NCBI GenBank assembly: GCA_013696425.1
Contig: JACCYP010000205.1
Span: forward strand, 1-9,223
DNA from: Thermoleophilaceae bacterium
GTDB lineage: Bacteria; Actinomycetota; Thermoleophilia; Solirubrobacterales; Thermoleophilaceae
Direction: 5' to 3'
DNA length: 9,223 nucleotides
A program made the position numbers and the translations under genes. Position 1 is the stretch's first letter. Each line of letters opens with the position of its first letter. Below the pieces are notes generated by a model, which saw nothing but the letters and a program-made list of their open reading frames with translations, did no database searches and was not told where the DNA came from. Positions 1 through 9,223 of this stretch are shown one piece after another.

Positions 1-19
1 TAACCGCCGTTCACGGGCG

Positions 20-43
20 AAAAATCAGTCAAGCTCGACCTGA
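20..43 (-). terminator. Possible weak rho-independent terminator of the pyr operon
   Basis: On the minus strand, TCA-G-GTC (43-37) can pair with GAC-TGA (30-25), giving six base pairs with one bulged G and a 6-nt loop, followed by five T (24-20). It lies about 74 nt after the pyrD stop. The stem is short and only half GC, so termination would be inefficient; it is the only hairpin-plus-T-run I found in the window. Confidence 0.35.
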
Positions 44-57
44 GGTTAAAGCTGCTT

Positions 58-137
58 CGGGGTACTTGAGCTTTTCCTAACGCTTTGCGGGGCTTTCTAT
101 GCCTTGTGTGAGCCTCTTATCCGCTTCTAGTACCCCG
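58..137. repeat. 9-bp inverted repeat near the left edge
   Basis: CGGGGTACT (58-66) is exactly complementary to AGTACCCCG (129-137), with 62 bp between the arms. The right arm lies in the last codons of pyrD and the left arm downstream of its stop. The pair is confined to the low-GC segment. It could be part of a recombination site, a weak long-range RNA structure, or chance. Confidence 0.45.
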
Positions 138-1010
138 TTCGAGGTACGTGACTTCCAATTTGGGTCTAAGGCCGCGCAGCTCGCGGCGGATGCGGCTTCC
201 GGCCGCGGGATCGCGGAAGCTCTCGGTGCCCACGGCCACGCATTCGGCGCCCGCGGCGAGGAAGTCTTGTGCGCCCGCGCCCGAAGCGATCCCGCCCATC
301 CCGATGACCGGGATCTCCGCGCGCTTGGAGACCGCCGCGACCTGCTGGAGGGCGATCGCACGCACGGCGGGGCCGCTCACGCCGCCGGTGCCGGCGCCCA
401 GCCAGGGCTCGCTCGTGCCGGGCCTGAACGCCATTCCCTTGAGCGTATTCACGAGTGAGACCGCGTCTGCCCCGGCCCCCTCCGCGGCCACGGCCACCTC
501 GGCGGGATTGGTTGCGTTGGGCGTGAGCTTCACGATCACCGGCTTGTCGGTGAGCGGACGCACGCGCTCCATCACGCGGGCGGTCTCGGAGGGATCGGCG
601 CCCATGATCAGACCGGTCTCGACGTTCGGGCAGGACACGTTCAGCTCGAACATCGCGACCTCCTCACGTTGGTCTACCGCTGCAACCAGCTTCGCGAGCT
701 CGTCGCGGGTGAAGCCCATCACCGACACACACAGTGGCACCGGCAACTCGGCCAGCTGGGGCAGGTCCGCGGCGAGGAAGCCGTCGAGGCCCTTGTTCGG
801 GAGGCCGATCGAGTTGATGAGACCGCCGGGCGTCTCCCACAGCCGCGGCGGCGGGTTGCCCTGCCGCGGCTCCGCGGTGATCGTCTTCGACACGAACACG
901 TCGAAGGGGAACTGCTCGAGCAGCTCGTCGCCGAAGGTGCGGCGGGCGGCGATGGCGTCGAAGGTGCCGGAGCCGTTCAGGACGAGACCCGATAGGTCGA
1001 AGCCCCTCAA
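117..1010 (-). CDS. pyrD: Dihydroorotate dehydrogenase, class 1B catalytic subunit, with atypical C-terminus
   Basis: PyrD oxidises dihydroorotate to orotate with FMN and works with PyrK. The 297-residue product begins near LSGLVLNGSGTFDA and has SKTITAEPRQGNPPPRLWET (41-60), the FMN and substrate site GGLINSIGLPNKG (62-74), ELNVSCPNVETG (122-133) with the catalytic Cys127 that marks class 1, KLTPN (161-165), LVNTLKGMA (187-193), TGGVSG (208-213), IGMGGI (236-241) and VGTESFRDP (260-268). The start is a TTG at 1010 overlapping the pyrK stop (TTGA). The open frame reaches 1136, but that extra part lies in pyrK and is not family-like. After about residue 278 the sequence (LRPKLEVTYLERGTRSG) no longer resembles the usual C-terminal helix, exactly where GC content falls at about 172. 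The native end may have been replaced or lost; activity could be affected. Confidence 0.93.
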   Translation of the reverse strand: MRGFDLSGLVLNGSGTFDAIAARRTFGDELLEQFPFDVFVSKTITAEPRQGNPPPRLWETPGGLINSIGLPNKGLDGFLAADLPQLAELPVPLCVSVMGFTRDELAKLVAAVDQREEVAMFELNVSCPNVETGLIMGADPSETARVMERVRPLTDKPVIVKLTPNATNPAEVAVAAEGAGADAVSLVNTLKGMAFRPGTSEPWLGAGTGGVSGPAVRAIALQQVAAVSKRAEIPVIGMGGIASGAGAQDFLAAGAECVAVGTESFRDPAAGSRIRRELRGLRPKLEVTYLERGTRSG

Positions 1011-1782
1011 TGGCCCGTCCCCGGGACCAGCGCCGTCTCGAGCGCGGCAGCCTCCACCACCGGGCCGTCCACACACACCCGGATGTAGCCCGCGCGCGTG
1101 GGCACCACGCATCCGAAGCACGCGCCGAAGCCGCACGCCATCCCGGACTCGAGGGCGAGCTGAGCCGGCACGTCACGCTCGGCGCACAGCGCGCGCACGG
1201 CCTCGAGCATCGCGGGCGGCCCGCAGGCGAACACCGTGGCATCCGCGTCCTCGTCGAGCTCCTCGCGCAGCAGCTCGGTGACGAGGCCCCTGCGGCCCAT
1301 GGAGCCGTCGTCGGTCACGAGCTTCGGCTGCTCGGGGAAGAGCGAGGCCGCCTCGGCGTGCAACGCGGTGCGGAAGCCGAGCAACACCGGGCCGTCGACG
1401 TCGTCGCTGAGCGCCACAAGGGGCGCCACGCCGATGCCTCCACCGACGAGCAGCGCCCGCCCCTGCGGCGGCCCGAACCCGCTGCCGAGCGGACCCGTGA
1501 GCCAGAGCGACTCGCCCCGCTCGACCGCCGCCAGGCGGTGGGTGCCGGGGCCGACGTCCTCGAACAGGAACTGCAGCTTCCCGTCCGCGGCGCGGGCGTG
1601 CGAGAAGGCGCGCGGGAGGTAGGGCCGCTCGCCCGCGCCTCCTCCCCACCCCGTCTCGGTGGCGAGCATGTAGAACTGCCCGGGCTCGGGCTGGTGGGGA
1701 TCCACCACCATGATCACGGTGTAGGCGCCGAGCCGCTCCACGGCAGTCACCTCCGCCAGCCGGCGTCCGAACGGCGCGAGGG

Positions 1783-1786
<4 letters not shown>
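1007..1786 (-). CDS. pyrK: Dihydroorotate dehydrogenase electron transfer subunit PyrK (FAD, 2Fe-2S)
   Basis: PyrK passes electrons from the FMN of PyrD through a 2Fe-2S cluster and FAD to NAD+, making the class 1B enzyme. From the TTG at 1786 the product is 259 residues, normal for the family. The N-terminal FAD domain has PGQFYML (35-41) and PRAFSHA (58-64, the R-x-x-S flavin motif). The nucleotide-binding part has VGGGIGVAPL (114-123), TDDGSMGRRG (158-167) and FACGPPAML (186-194). The C-terminal cluster site has Cys218, Cys223, Cys226 and Cys238 (C-x4-C-x2-C-x11-C). Start choice: TTG overlaps the carB stop by 4 nt (TTGA), matching the overlap style of this operon, and has GAGG 7 nt upstream; a GTG at 1750 is the alternative. 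The frame is open far upstream inside carB, but that part is only a shadow of carB. Confidence 0.93.
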
Positions 1787-4892
<3,106 letters not shown>

Positions 4893-4893
<1 letters not shown>

Positions 4894-5998
4894 CAGGCGG
4901 CTGCCAGGGCGATGAATCGGTCGAATAGATGGCGGGCGTCGTGCGGTCCGGGGCCGGCTTCGGGGTGGTACTGGACCGTGCCGCCCGGGACGTCGAGCAG
5001 CTCGAGTCCCTCGACGGTGCGGTCGTAGAGGTTGATGTGGGAGAGCCGGGCGGCGCCGAAGTCGGTGTTCCAGCGCACGGGCTCGTCGGACTCGAGGCGC
5101 TGCTCGCCGCCGGGGCCGAGCACCGCGAAGCCGTGGTTCTGGCTCGTGATGTCGATCCTCCCCGTCGAGAGCTCCTTCACCGGGTGGTTCGCGCCGCGGT
5201 GGCCGAAGGGCAGCTTGAAGGTGTCGAGACCCACCGCGCGGCAGAGCAGCTGATGGCCGAGGCAGATGCCGAACACGGGCACCTTCCCCACCACATCGCG
5301 CACGGTGCCGACCACGTGGTCGAGCGCCGCGGGGTCGCCGGGACCGTTGGCGAGGAACACCAGATCGGGCTCGCGGGCGAGCAGGGCCTCGGGGCCGGTG
5401 GCGCAGTCGTGCAGCTCCACGTGGGCACCGCGCTCGCGCAGCTGCTCGACGATCGAGGTCTTGATGCCGGTGTCGAGCGCGATGATCCGCGGTCCGTCGC
5501 CCGGCAGGATCACCGGCTCGGGCGGGGTCACCTCGCAGGCCAGATCACGCCCGGCCATGGGCGGCTCGGCCTCGATCAGCGCACGCGCCTCGCCCTCGGC
5601 CACGGCCGCCGGGAAGATGCCGCCGAGCATCGCGCCCTTGTCGCGGATGTGGCGCACGAGCGCGCGGGTGTCGACGCCGGAGAGCGCGGGCACGCCGCAG
5701 TCGCCCAGCCACGTGAGCCAACCGCCCTCGGCACCCGAGGCGTCCTCGCGGTCGATGCCCTCGCGCATGACCACCCCACGGGCGTGCACCGCGTCGGACT
5801 CCATCGCGTGGGCCGACACGCCGTAGTTGCCGATCAGCGGGTAGGTGAAGACGATGATCTGGCCGCGGTAGCTCGGGTCGGTGACCGACTCCTGGTAGCC
5901 GGACATCGCCGTGTTGAACACGACCTCGCCGACCGTGGCCGCATCGGCGCCCGCCGCGAGACCGTCGAGCCGGAAGCCGTCCTCGAGCAGCAGGTAGC

Positions 5999-6002
<4 letters not shown>
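4893..6002 (-). CDS. carA: Carbamoyl-phosphate synthase small (glutaminase) subunit
   Basis: CarA hydrolyses glutamine and channels ammonia to CarB. In the 369-residue product, the N-terminal domain begins YLLLEDGFRLDG and includes FNTAMSGYQE (29-38) and TYPLIGNYG (53-61). The class I glutamine amidotransferase domain follows, with NGPGDP (219-224), the nucleophile Cys247 in GICLGHQ, SQNHGFAV (287-294), and His346/Glu348 in QYHPEAGPGP. The triad is complete, so glutamine-dependent activity is expected, and the length is typical. The start is GTG at 6002, overlapping the pyrC stop by 4 nt (GTGA); the next residues match the family, and no other start fits as well. The stop shares one nucleotide with the carB start (TGATG), consistent with coupled, equimolar synthesis of the two subunits. 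This is the only CPSase pair in the window and sits within the pyrimidine operon. Confidence 0.98.
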
Positions 6003-7341
<1,339 letters not shown>

Positions 7342-7345
<4 letters not shown>

Positions 7346-8310
7346 GCCGGCTGGGGCTCCGAGGCCTGCGCCGCGCGCGTGCGCGGGTCGGGGCCGTCGC
7401 CGCCGGCGTCATCGCCCACGCCGGTCAGCAGCTCGTAGAGCACCGCCATCCGGACCACGACGCCGGACTCGACCTGGGCGGTGATCAGGGCCTGGGGGCA
7501 ATCGATCACCTCGGCTGAGAGCTCCACGCCGCGGTTCACCGGTCCCGGGTGCATGAGCAGCTGGTTCGCGCCGAGGCGGCGGGAATCGATCTGGTAGCGG
7601 GCGGCGTATTCGCGCAGGCTCGGCACGAAGGAGCCCTTCATGCGCTCGCGCTGCATGCGCAGGGCGTAGATCACGTCGGCCTCGCCGACGTCGTCAAGCG
7701 TGTGCCTGACCTCGCAGCCGAGAGTCTCGATGCCGCGCGGGATGAGCGTGGGCGGCCCGCAGACCGTGACCCGGCAGCCGAGGCGGGTGAAGGCCAGGAT
7801 GTTCGAGCGCGCGACGCGCGAGTGCATCACGTCGCCGACGATCCACACCGTCAGCCCCTCGAGCGCCGGCACGCGGCGGCGCAGGGTGTAGAGGTCGAGC
7901 AGCGCCTGGGTCGGGTGCTCGTGCTTGCCGTCGCCGGCGTTCACCACCGCGGCGGGGCTCCACTTCGCCACGAGGTCGGCGGCTCCGACGTGCGGCGAGC
8001 GGATGACGATCGCGGCGGGGTCGTAGGCGGAGAGCGTCTGGACCGTGTCCTTCAGCGACTCGCCCTTGTCGACGCTCGAGCCCACCGACTTCACCGTCAC
8101 GAGGTCCGCGGAGAGCCGCTTGGCGGCGATCTCGAACGAGGAGCTTGTGCGGGTCGAGGCCTCGTAGAAGAGGTTGATCACGGTGCGGCCGCGCAGCGTC
8201 GGCACCTTCTTGATCTCGCGGCCGGAGACCTCGGCAAAGCTCTCCGCCCTGTCGAGGATGCGCTCGATGTCCTCGCGCGAGCAATCGGCGATGGAGATGA
8301 GATGCCTCAT
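7342..8310 (-). CDS. pyrB: Aspartate carbamoyltransferase catalytic subunit
   Basis: PyrB joins carbamoyl phosphate and L-aspartate to give N-carbamoyl-L-aspartate in the cytoplasm. The 322-residue product has the family landmarks in order: the carbamoyl-phosphate loop STRTSSSFE (52-60), the mobile 80s loop SVDKGESLKDT (79-89), HEHPTQALLD (130-139), GDVMHSRVARSN (159-170), LRMQRERM (217-224) and MHPGPVNRGVE (253-263). Length fits the usual 300-320, with a hydrophilic C-terminal tail after about residue 298. The ATG at 8310 is the first in-frame start after the pyrR stop, and RHLISIADCSREDI is a normal N-terminus. No regulatory subunit gene pyrI is nearby, so the enzyme is probably the unregulated or PyrC-associated type; PyrC follows directly and the stop overlaps its start by 4 nt (ATGA). 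Confidence 0.98.
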
Positions 8311-8315
8311 ATCGA

Positions 8316-8930
8316 TTACCCCCGCGGGGCTTCCAGCCCCGCGCTCGGATTGTCTCGATCGGCATCCCGCCGATCTTGAACAGGCGCGCTCCGCGCGCCT
8401 TCCTGAGGTTGGCTGATGGTCACTTCGTCGACCCCGTCGAGCTCCTCCACGCGCACGTTGACGCGCTCCTCGCGGGCGGTCGGGAAGTTCTTGCCGACGT
8501 AGTCGGGGCGGAATGGCAGCTCCCGGTGGCCGCGGTCCGCCAGTACTGCGAGCTGGATGCGGTCGGGACGCCCGTAGTCGAAGAGCGCCTCGATGCCGGC
8601 GCGCACGGTGCGCCCGGTGTAGAGCACGTCGTCCACCAGCACGATCGTCCGGCCGGCGACCGGGAAGTCGATGTGCGAGGCGTGCACCACCGGCTGGGTG
8701 TGGGTGCTCGCGTCGTCGCGGTAGAAGGAGATGTCCACGTCACCCAGCGGCACCGGCGCGGACACGAGCTCGGACACGAGATCCTTCAGGCGCGCGGCGA
8801 GGACGGCCCCGCGACGGTGGATGCCGACGACGGCGATCTCGCTGCCGGCGTTCTTCTCGACGATCTCGTGGGCGATCCGCACGAGCGTTCGCCACAGGTC
8901 CTCTGAGTCGAGGACGATCTTCTCTTCCAC
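8316..8930 (-). CDS. pyrR: Bifunctional pyr operon RNA-binding regulator / uracil phosphoribosyltransferase PyrR
   Basis: PyrR senses UMP/UTP against PRPP, binds pyr leader RNA to lower expression, and in many species also has uracil phosphoribosyltransferase activity. The 204-residue product has the type I PRTase fold signatures: VGIHRRGAVLA (about residues 35-45) and the PRPP-binding loop TIVLVDDVLYTGRT (95-108), followed by IQLAVLADRGHRELPFRPDY (125-144). The start is GTG at 8930, chosen because AGGAAGGA lies 8 nt upstream and the N-terminus (EEKIVLDSEDLWRTL) fits the family. The usual end of the protein is around residue 174 (VDEVTIS). Residues 175-204 form a charged, low-complexity tail encoded by DNA that forms three perfect hairpins (see 8323-8400). 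It is first in the operon and 5 nt ahead of pyrB. Its own leader carries the predicted PyrR site, so it is probably autoregulated. Confidence 0.97.
   Translation of the reverse strand: MEEKIVLDSEDLWRTLVRIAHEIVEKNAGSEIAVVGIHRRGAVLAARLKDLVSELVSAPVPLGDVDISFYRDDASTHTQPVVHASHIDFPVAGRTIVLVDDVLYTGRTVRAGIEALFDYGRPDRIQLAVLADRGHRELPFRPDYVGKNFPTAREERVNVRVEELDGVDEVTISQPQEGARSAPVQDRRDADRDNPSAGLEAPRG
8319..8323 (-). promoter_or_regulatory. Probable pyrB ribosome binding site abutting a hairpin
   Basis: GGGGG (8323-8319) sits 8 nt before the pyrB ATG and is the only Shine-Dalgarno-like stretch there. Its first G is the last base of the third hairpin stem (8323-8343), so the hairpin and a ribosome may compete. 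The pyrR stop codon TAA (8318-8316) immediately follows it, so ribosomes finishing pyrR would both unfold the hairpin and be placed next to the pyrB start. Confidence 0.5.
8323..8400 (-). repeat. Three tandem perfect GC-rich hairpins at the pyrR 3' end, just before pyrB
   Basis: Three inverted repeats follow one another. The first pairs AGGCGCGC (8382-8389) with GCGCGCCT (8393-8400), an 8-bp stem with a 3-nt loop. The second pairs GATCGGC (8357-8363) with GCCGATC (8369-8375), a 7-bp stem with a 5-nt loop. The third pairs CGCGGGGC (8323-8330) with GCCCCGCG (8336-8343), an 8-bp stem with a 5-nt loop. All pairs are perfect, and gaps between hairpins are 6 and 13 nt. They cover codons 177-203 of pyrR, the part beyond the conserved protein end. 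None is followed by a T-run, so they are not ordinary intrinsic terminators. Position suggests intercistronic mRNA structure that could influence pyrB translation, mRNA stability or ribosome behaviour; this is inference. They do not carry the PyrR-site motif. Confidence 0.8.
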
Positions 8931-8938
8931 CGTATTGA

Positions 8939-8970
8939 TCCTTCCTGGCCTCTCGGACCGGGTTAAAGGA
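8939..8970 (-). promoter_or_regulatory. PyrR-binding RNA stem-loop overlapping the pyrR ribosome binding site
   Basis: Read on the minus strand, the leader has TCCTT (8970-8966) pairing with AAGGA (8943-8939). Inside it are an A-containing internal loop (TTAAC), CC pairing with GG (8962-8961/8945-8944), and an upper stem capped by GTCC-GAGAGG-CC (8958-8947). The conserved features of the PyrR binding site are all recognisable: a UCC, a G-rich loop ending GAGG, the asymmetric internal loop with adenines, and an AGGA-rich lower stem. The loop appears one nucleotide shorter than the Bacillus consensus as I recall it (UCCNGNGAGG). The AAGGA arm ends 8 nt before the GTG of pyrR, so it is also the Shine-Dalgarno sequence. 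Bound PyrR-UMP should therefore stabilise the hairpin and block translation initiation, as reported for mycobacteria, rather than act through a Bacillus-style terminator, which is not visible here. Confidence 0.82.
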
Positions 8971-8972
8971 AT

Positions 8973-8985
8973 GCTGCGATGCAGC
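8973..8985 (-). repeat. Small hairpin between the PASTA gene and the PyrR operator
   Basis: GCTGC (8973-8977) and GCAGC (8981-8985) form a 5-bp perfect stem with a 3-nt loop. On the minus strand it is followed by ATTCCTTT, so in a transcript reading through from the PASTA gene it might act as a very weak terminator or leader structure. It overlaps the tentative -10 box, so it would not be in an RNA started at about 8976. The short stem makes any function uncertain. Confidence 0.3.
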
Positions 8986-9011
8986 GTAGCGCTACCGGCG
9001 GTCGATGTTGA
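8983..9011 (-). promoter_or_regulatory. Tentative promoter of the pyr operon
   Basis: On the minus strand, TCAACA (9011-9006) and TACGCT (8988-8983) are separated by 17 nt and resemble sigma-70-type -35 and -10 boxes (4/6 matches to TTGACA, and the TAnnnT pattern). Transcription would start near 8976, giving a leader of about 45 nt that contains the whole PyrR-binding stem-loop. The -35 lies inside the last codons of the PASTA gene. The -10 overlaps the 8-bp palindrome TAGCGCTA (8987-8994), which spans that gene's stop codon. This rests on sequence match and position only; promoters in high-GC bacteria are often degenerate, and transcription could instead come from further upstream. Confidence 0.3.
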
Positions 9012-9223
9012 GCGTCACGCTCGATCCGGTCTCGAGCGGCACCCCCGGGGCCGGTTCCTGTCCCACCACCTGCCAGTTGTCCTCGTCGATCACGCCGAAC
9101 GCGCCGCCGCCCTCCACGTCGGCGAGGAAGTTCTGGCGCCGCACGCGCTCGAGGGCGATGTCGAGGCGCTCGCCGGTCACGTCGGGCACCGGCGACTTCG
9201 TGATCACGGTCTGGCCCGGGCCG
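8992..9223 (-). CDS. PASTA-domain protein, C-terminal fragment (5' end outside window)
   Basis: The reading frame is open from the window edge to a TAG at 8994-8992, so about 76 C-terminal residues are visible. A GTG at 9207 could serve as a start, but the frame continues upstream with Gly-Pro-Gly-Gln-Thr, so the gene very probably begins outside the window. The visible part resembles a single PASTA repeat: an opening VPDVTG, a helix (LDIALERVRRQNF), then VVGQEPAPG and GSSVTLNI at the end. PASTA domains are found in penicillin-binding proteins, Ser/Thr kinases of the PknB type and small secreted proteins, where they sense or bind cell-wall material. No transmembrane or kinase part can be seen here, so the full architecture is unknown. 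The central stretch (EGGGAFGVIDEDNW) is longer than in a minimal PASTA repeat. It lies in the same direction as the pyr operon and 61 nt ahead of it, with no obvious link to pyrimidine synthesis. Confidence 0.75.
   Translation of the reverse strand, partial: GPGQTVITKSPVPDVTGERLDIALERVRRQNFLADVEGGGAFGVIDEDNWQVVGQEPAPGVPLETGSSVTLNIDRR

Larger units (their letters stand above)
1..172. other. Low-GC segment at the left edge, covering the pyrD 3' end and a non-coding tail
   Basis: By count, GC is about 51% over bases 1-170, against around 70% in the operon, and the change is abrupt near 172. The segment holds the last 19 or so codons of pyrD and 116 nt beyond its stop. I see no gene in the tail: pyrF or pyrE, frequent next genes in such operons, are absent, and no tRNA or recognisable transposase is visible. 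It contains a 9-bp inverted repeat and a possible terminator (separate entries). A rearrangement or mobile-element junction, or an assembly chimera at a contig end, would all fit. Confidence 0.55.

Noticed and set aside
77..116. Terminator built on GCCCCGCAAAGCG just after pyrD
   Set aside because: Only one arm of a strong GC stem is present, the remaining pairing is three base pairs, and no T-run follows.
148..1281. 377-codon plus-strand open frame opposite pyrD and pyrK
   Set aside because: Antisense shadow of pyrD/pyrK with low-complexity Ser/Pro/Ala/Arg-rich translation.
8311..8345. Second PyrR operator between pyrR and pyrB, as in Bacillus
   Set aside because: The hairpin there lacks the UCC...GAGG loop and the adenine internal loop; it is a plain GC palindrome.
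7694..8365. Minus-strand open frame starting within the pyrR tail and overlapping pyrB
   Set aside because: Out of frame with PyrB, whose whole length is conserved; the translation is arginine-rich with no motif.

Overview
The window holds one nearly complete pyrimidine (UMP) biosynthesis operon. It reads entirely on the minus strand, from about 8,930 down to 117, in the order pyrR - pyrB - pyrC - carA - carB - pyrK - pyrD. Upstream of it, at the right edge, is the 3' end of a PASTA-domain protein gene cut by the window boundary. GC content is very high (roughly 70% by eye) across the genes. High GC, PyrR, and a class 1B dihydroorotate dehydrogenase (PyrD plus PyrK) together suggest a deep-branching actinobacterium, for example Thermoleophilia/Solirubrobacterales. 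That placement is inference; nothing here fixes it.

Layout, following transcription. The PASTA gene fragment (9223-8992) ends 61 nt before pyrR. That gap carries a good match to the PyrR-binding RNA stem-loop (8970-8939), and the 3' arm of this stem is also the pyrR Shine-Dalgarno sequence. A tentative promoter straddles the PASTA stop codon. The genes are packed tightly: pyrR and pyrB are 5 nt apart, and every later junction overlaps by 1 or 4 nt (ATGA, GTGA, TGATG, TTGA, TTGA), which points to translational coupling. The last 28 codons of pyrR, beyond the usual end of the family, coincide with three tandem perfect GC-rich hairpins running up to the pyrB start.

The genes act in sequence. 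CarA/CarB make carbamoyl phosphate from glutamine, bicarbonate and ATP. PyrB condenses it with aspartate. PyrC closes the ring to dihydroorotate. PyrD/PyrK oxidise dihydroorotate to orotate with electrons passed to NAD+. PyrE and PyrF, needed to reach UMP, are not in the window. PyrR, when bound to UMP/UTP, is expected to bind the leader RNA and repress the operon, here most simply by hiding the ribosome binding site.

The left edge (1 to about 172) differs: GC falls to about 51%, the last 19 or so codons of pyrD do not look like the family C-terminus, and the non-coding tail holds a 9-bp inverted repeat and a possible weak terminator. This may be a rearrangement junction or an assembly artefact.

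No unknown multi-gene system is present. The points worth a second look are the RNA elements (the PyrR operator and the triple hairpin), an approximately 43-residue gap in the CarB oligomerisation domain, and the composition break at the pyrD 3' end.
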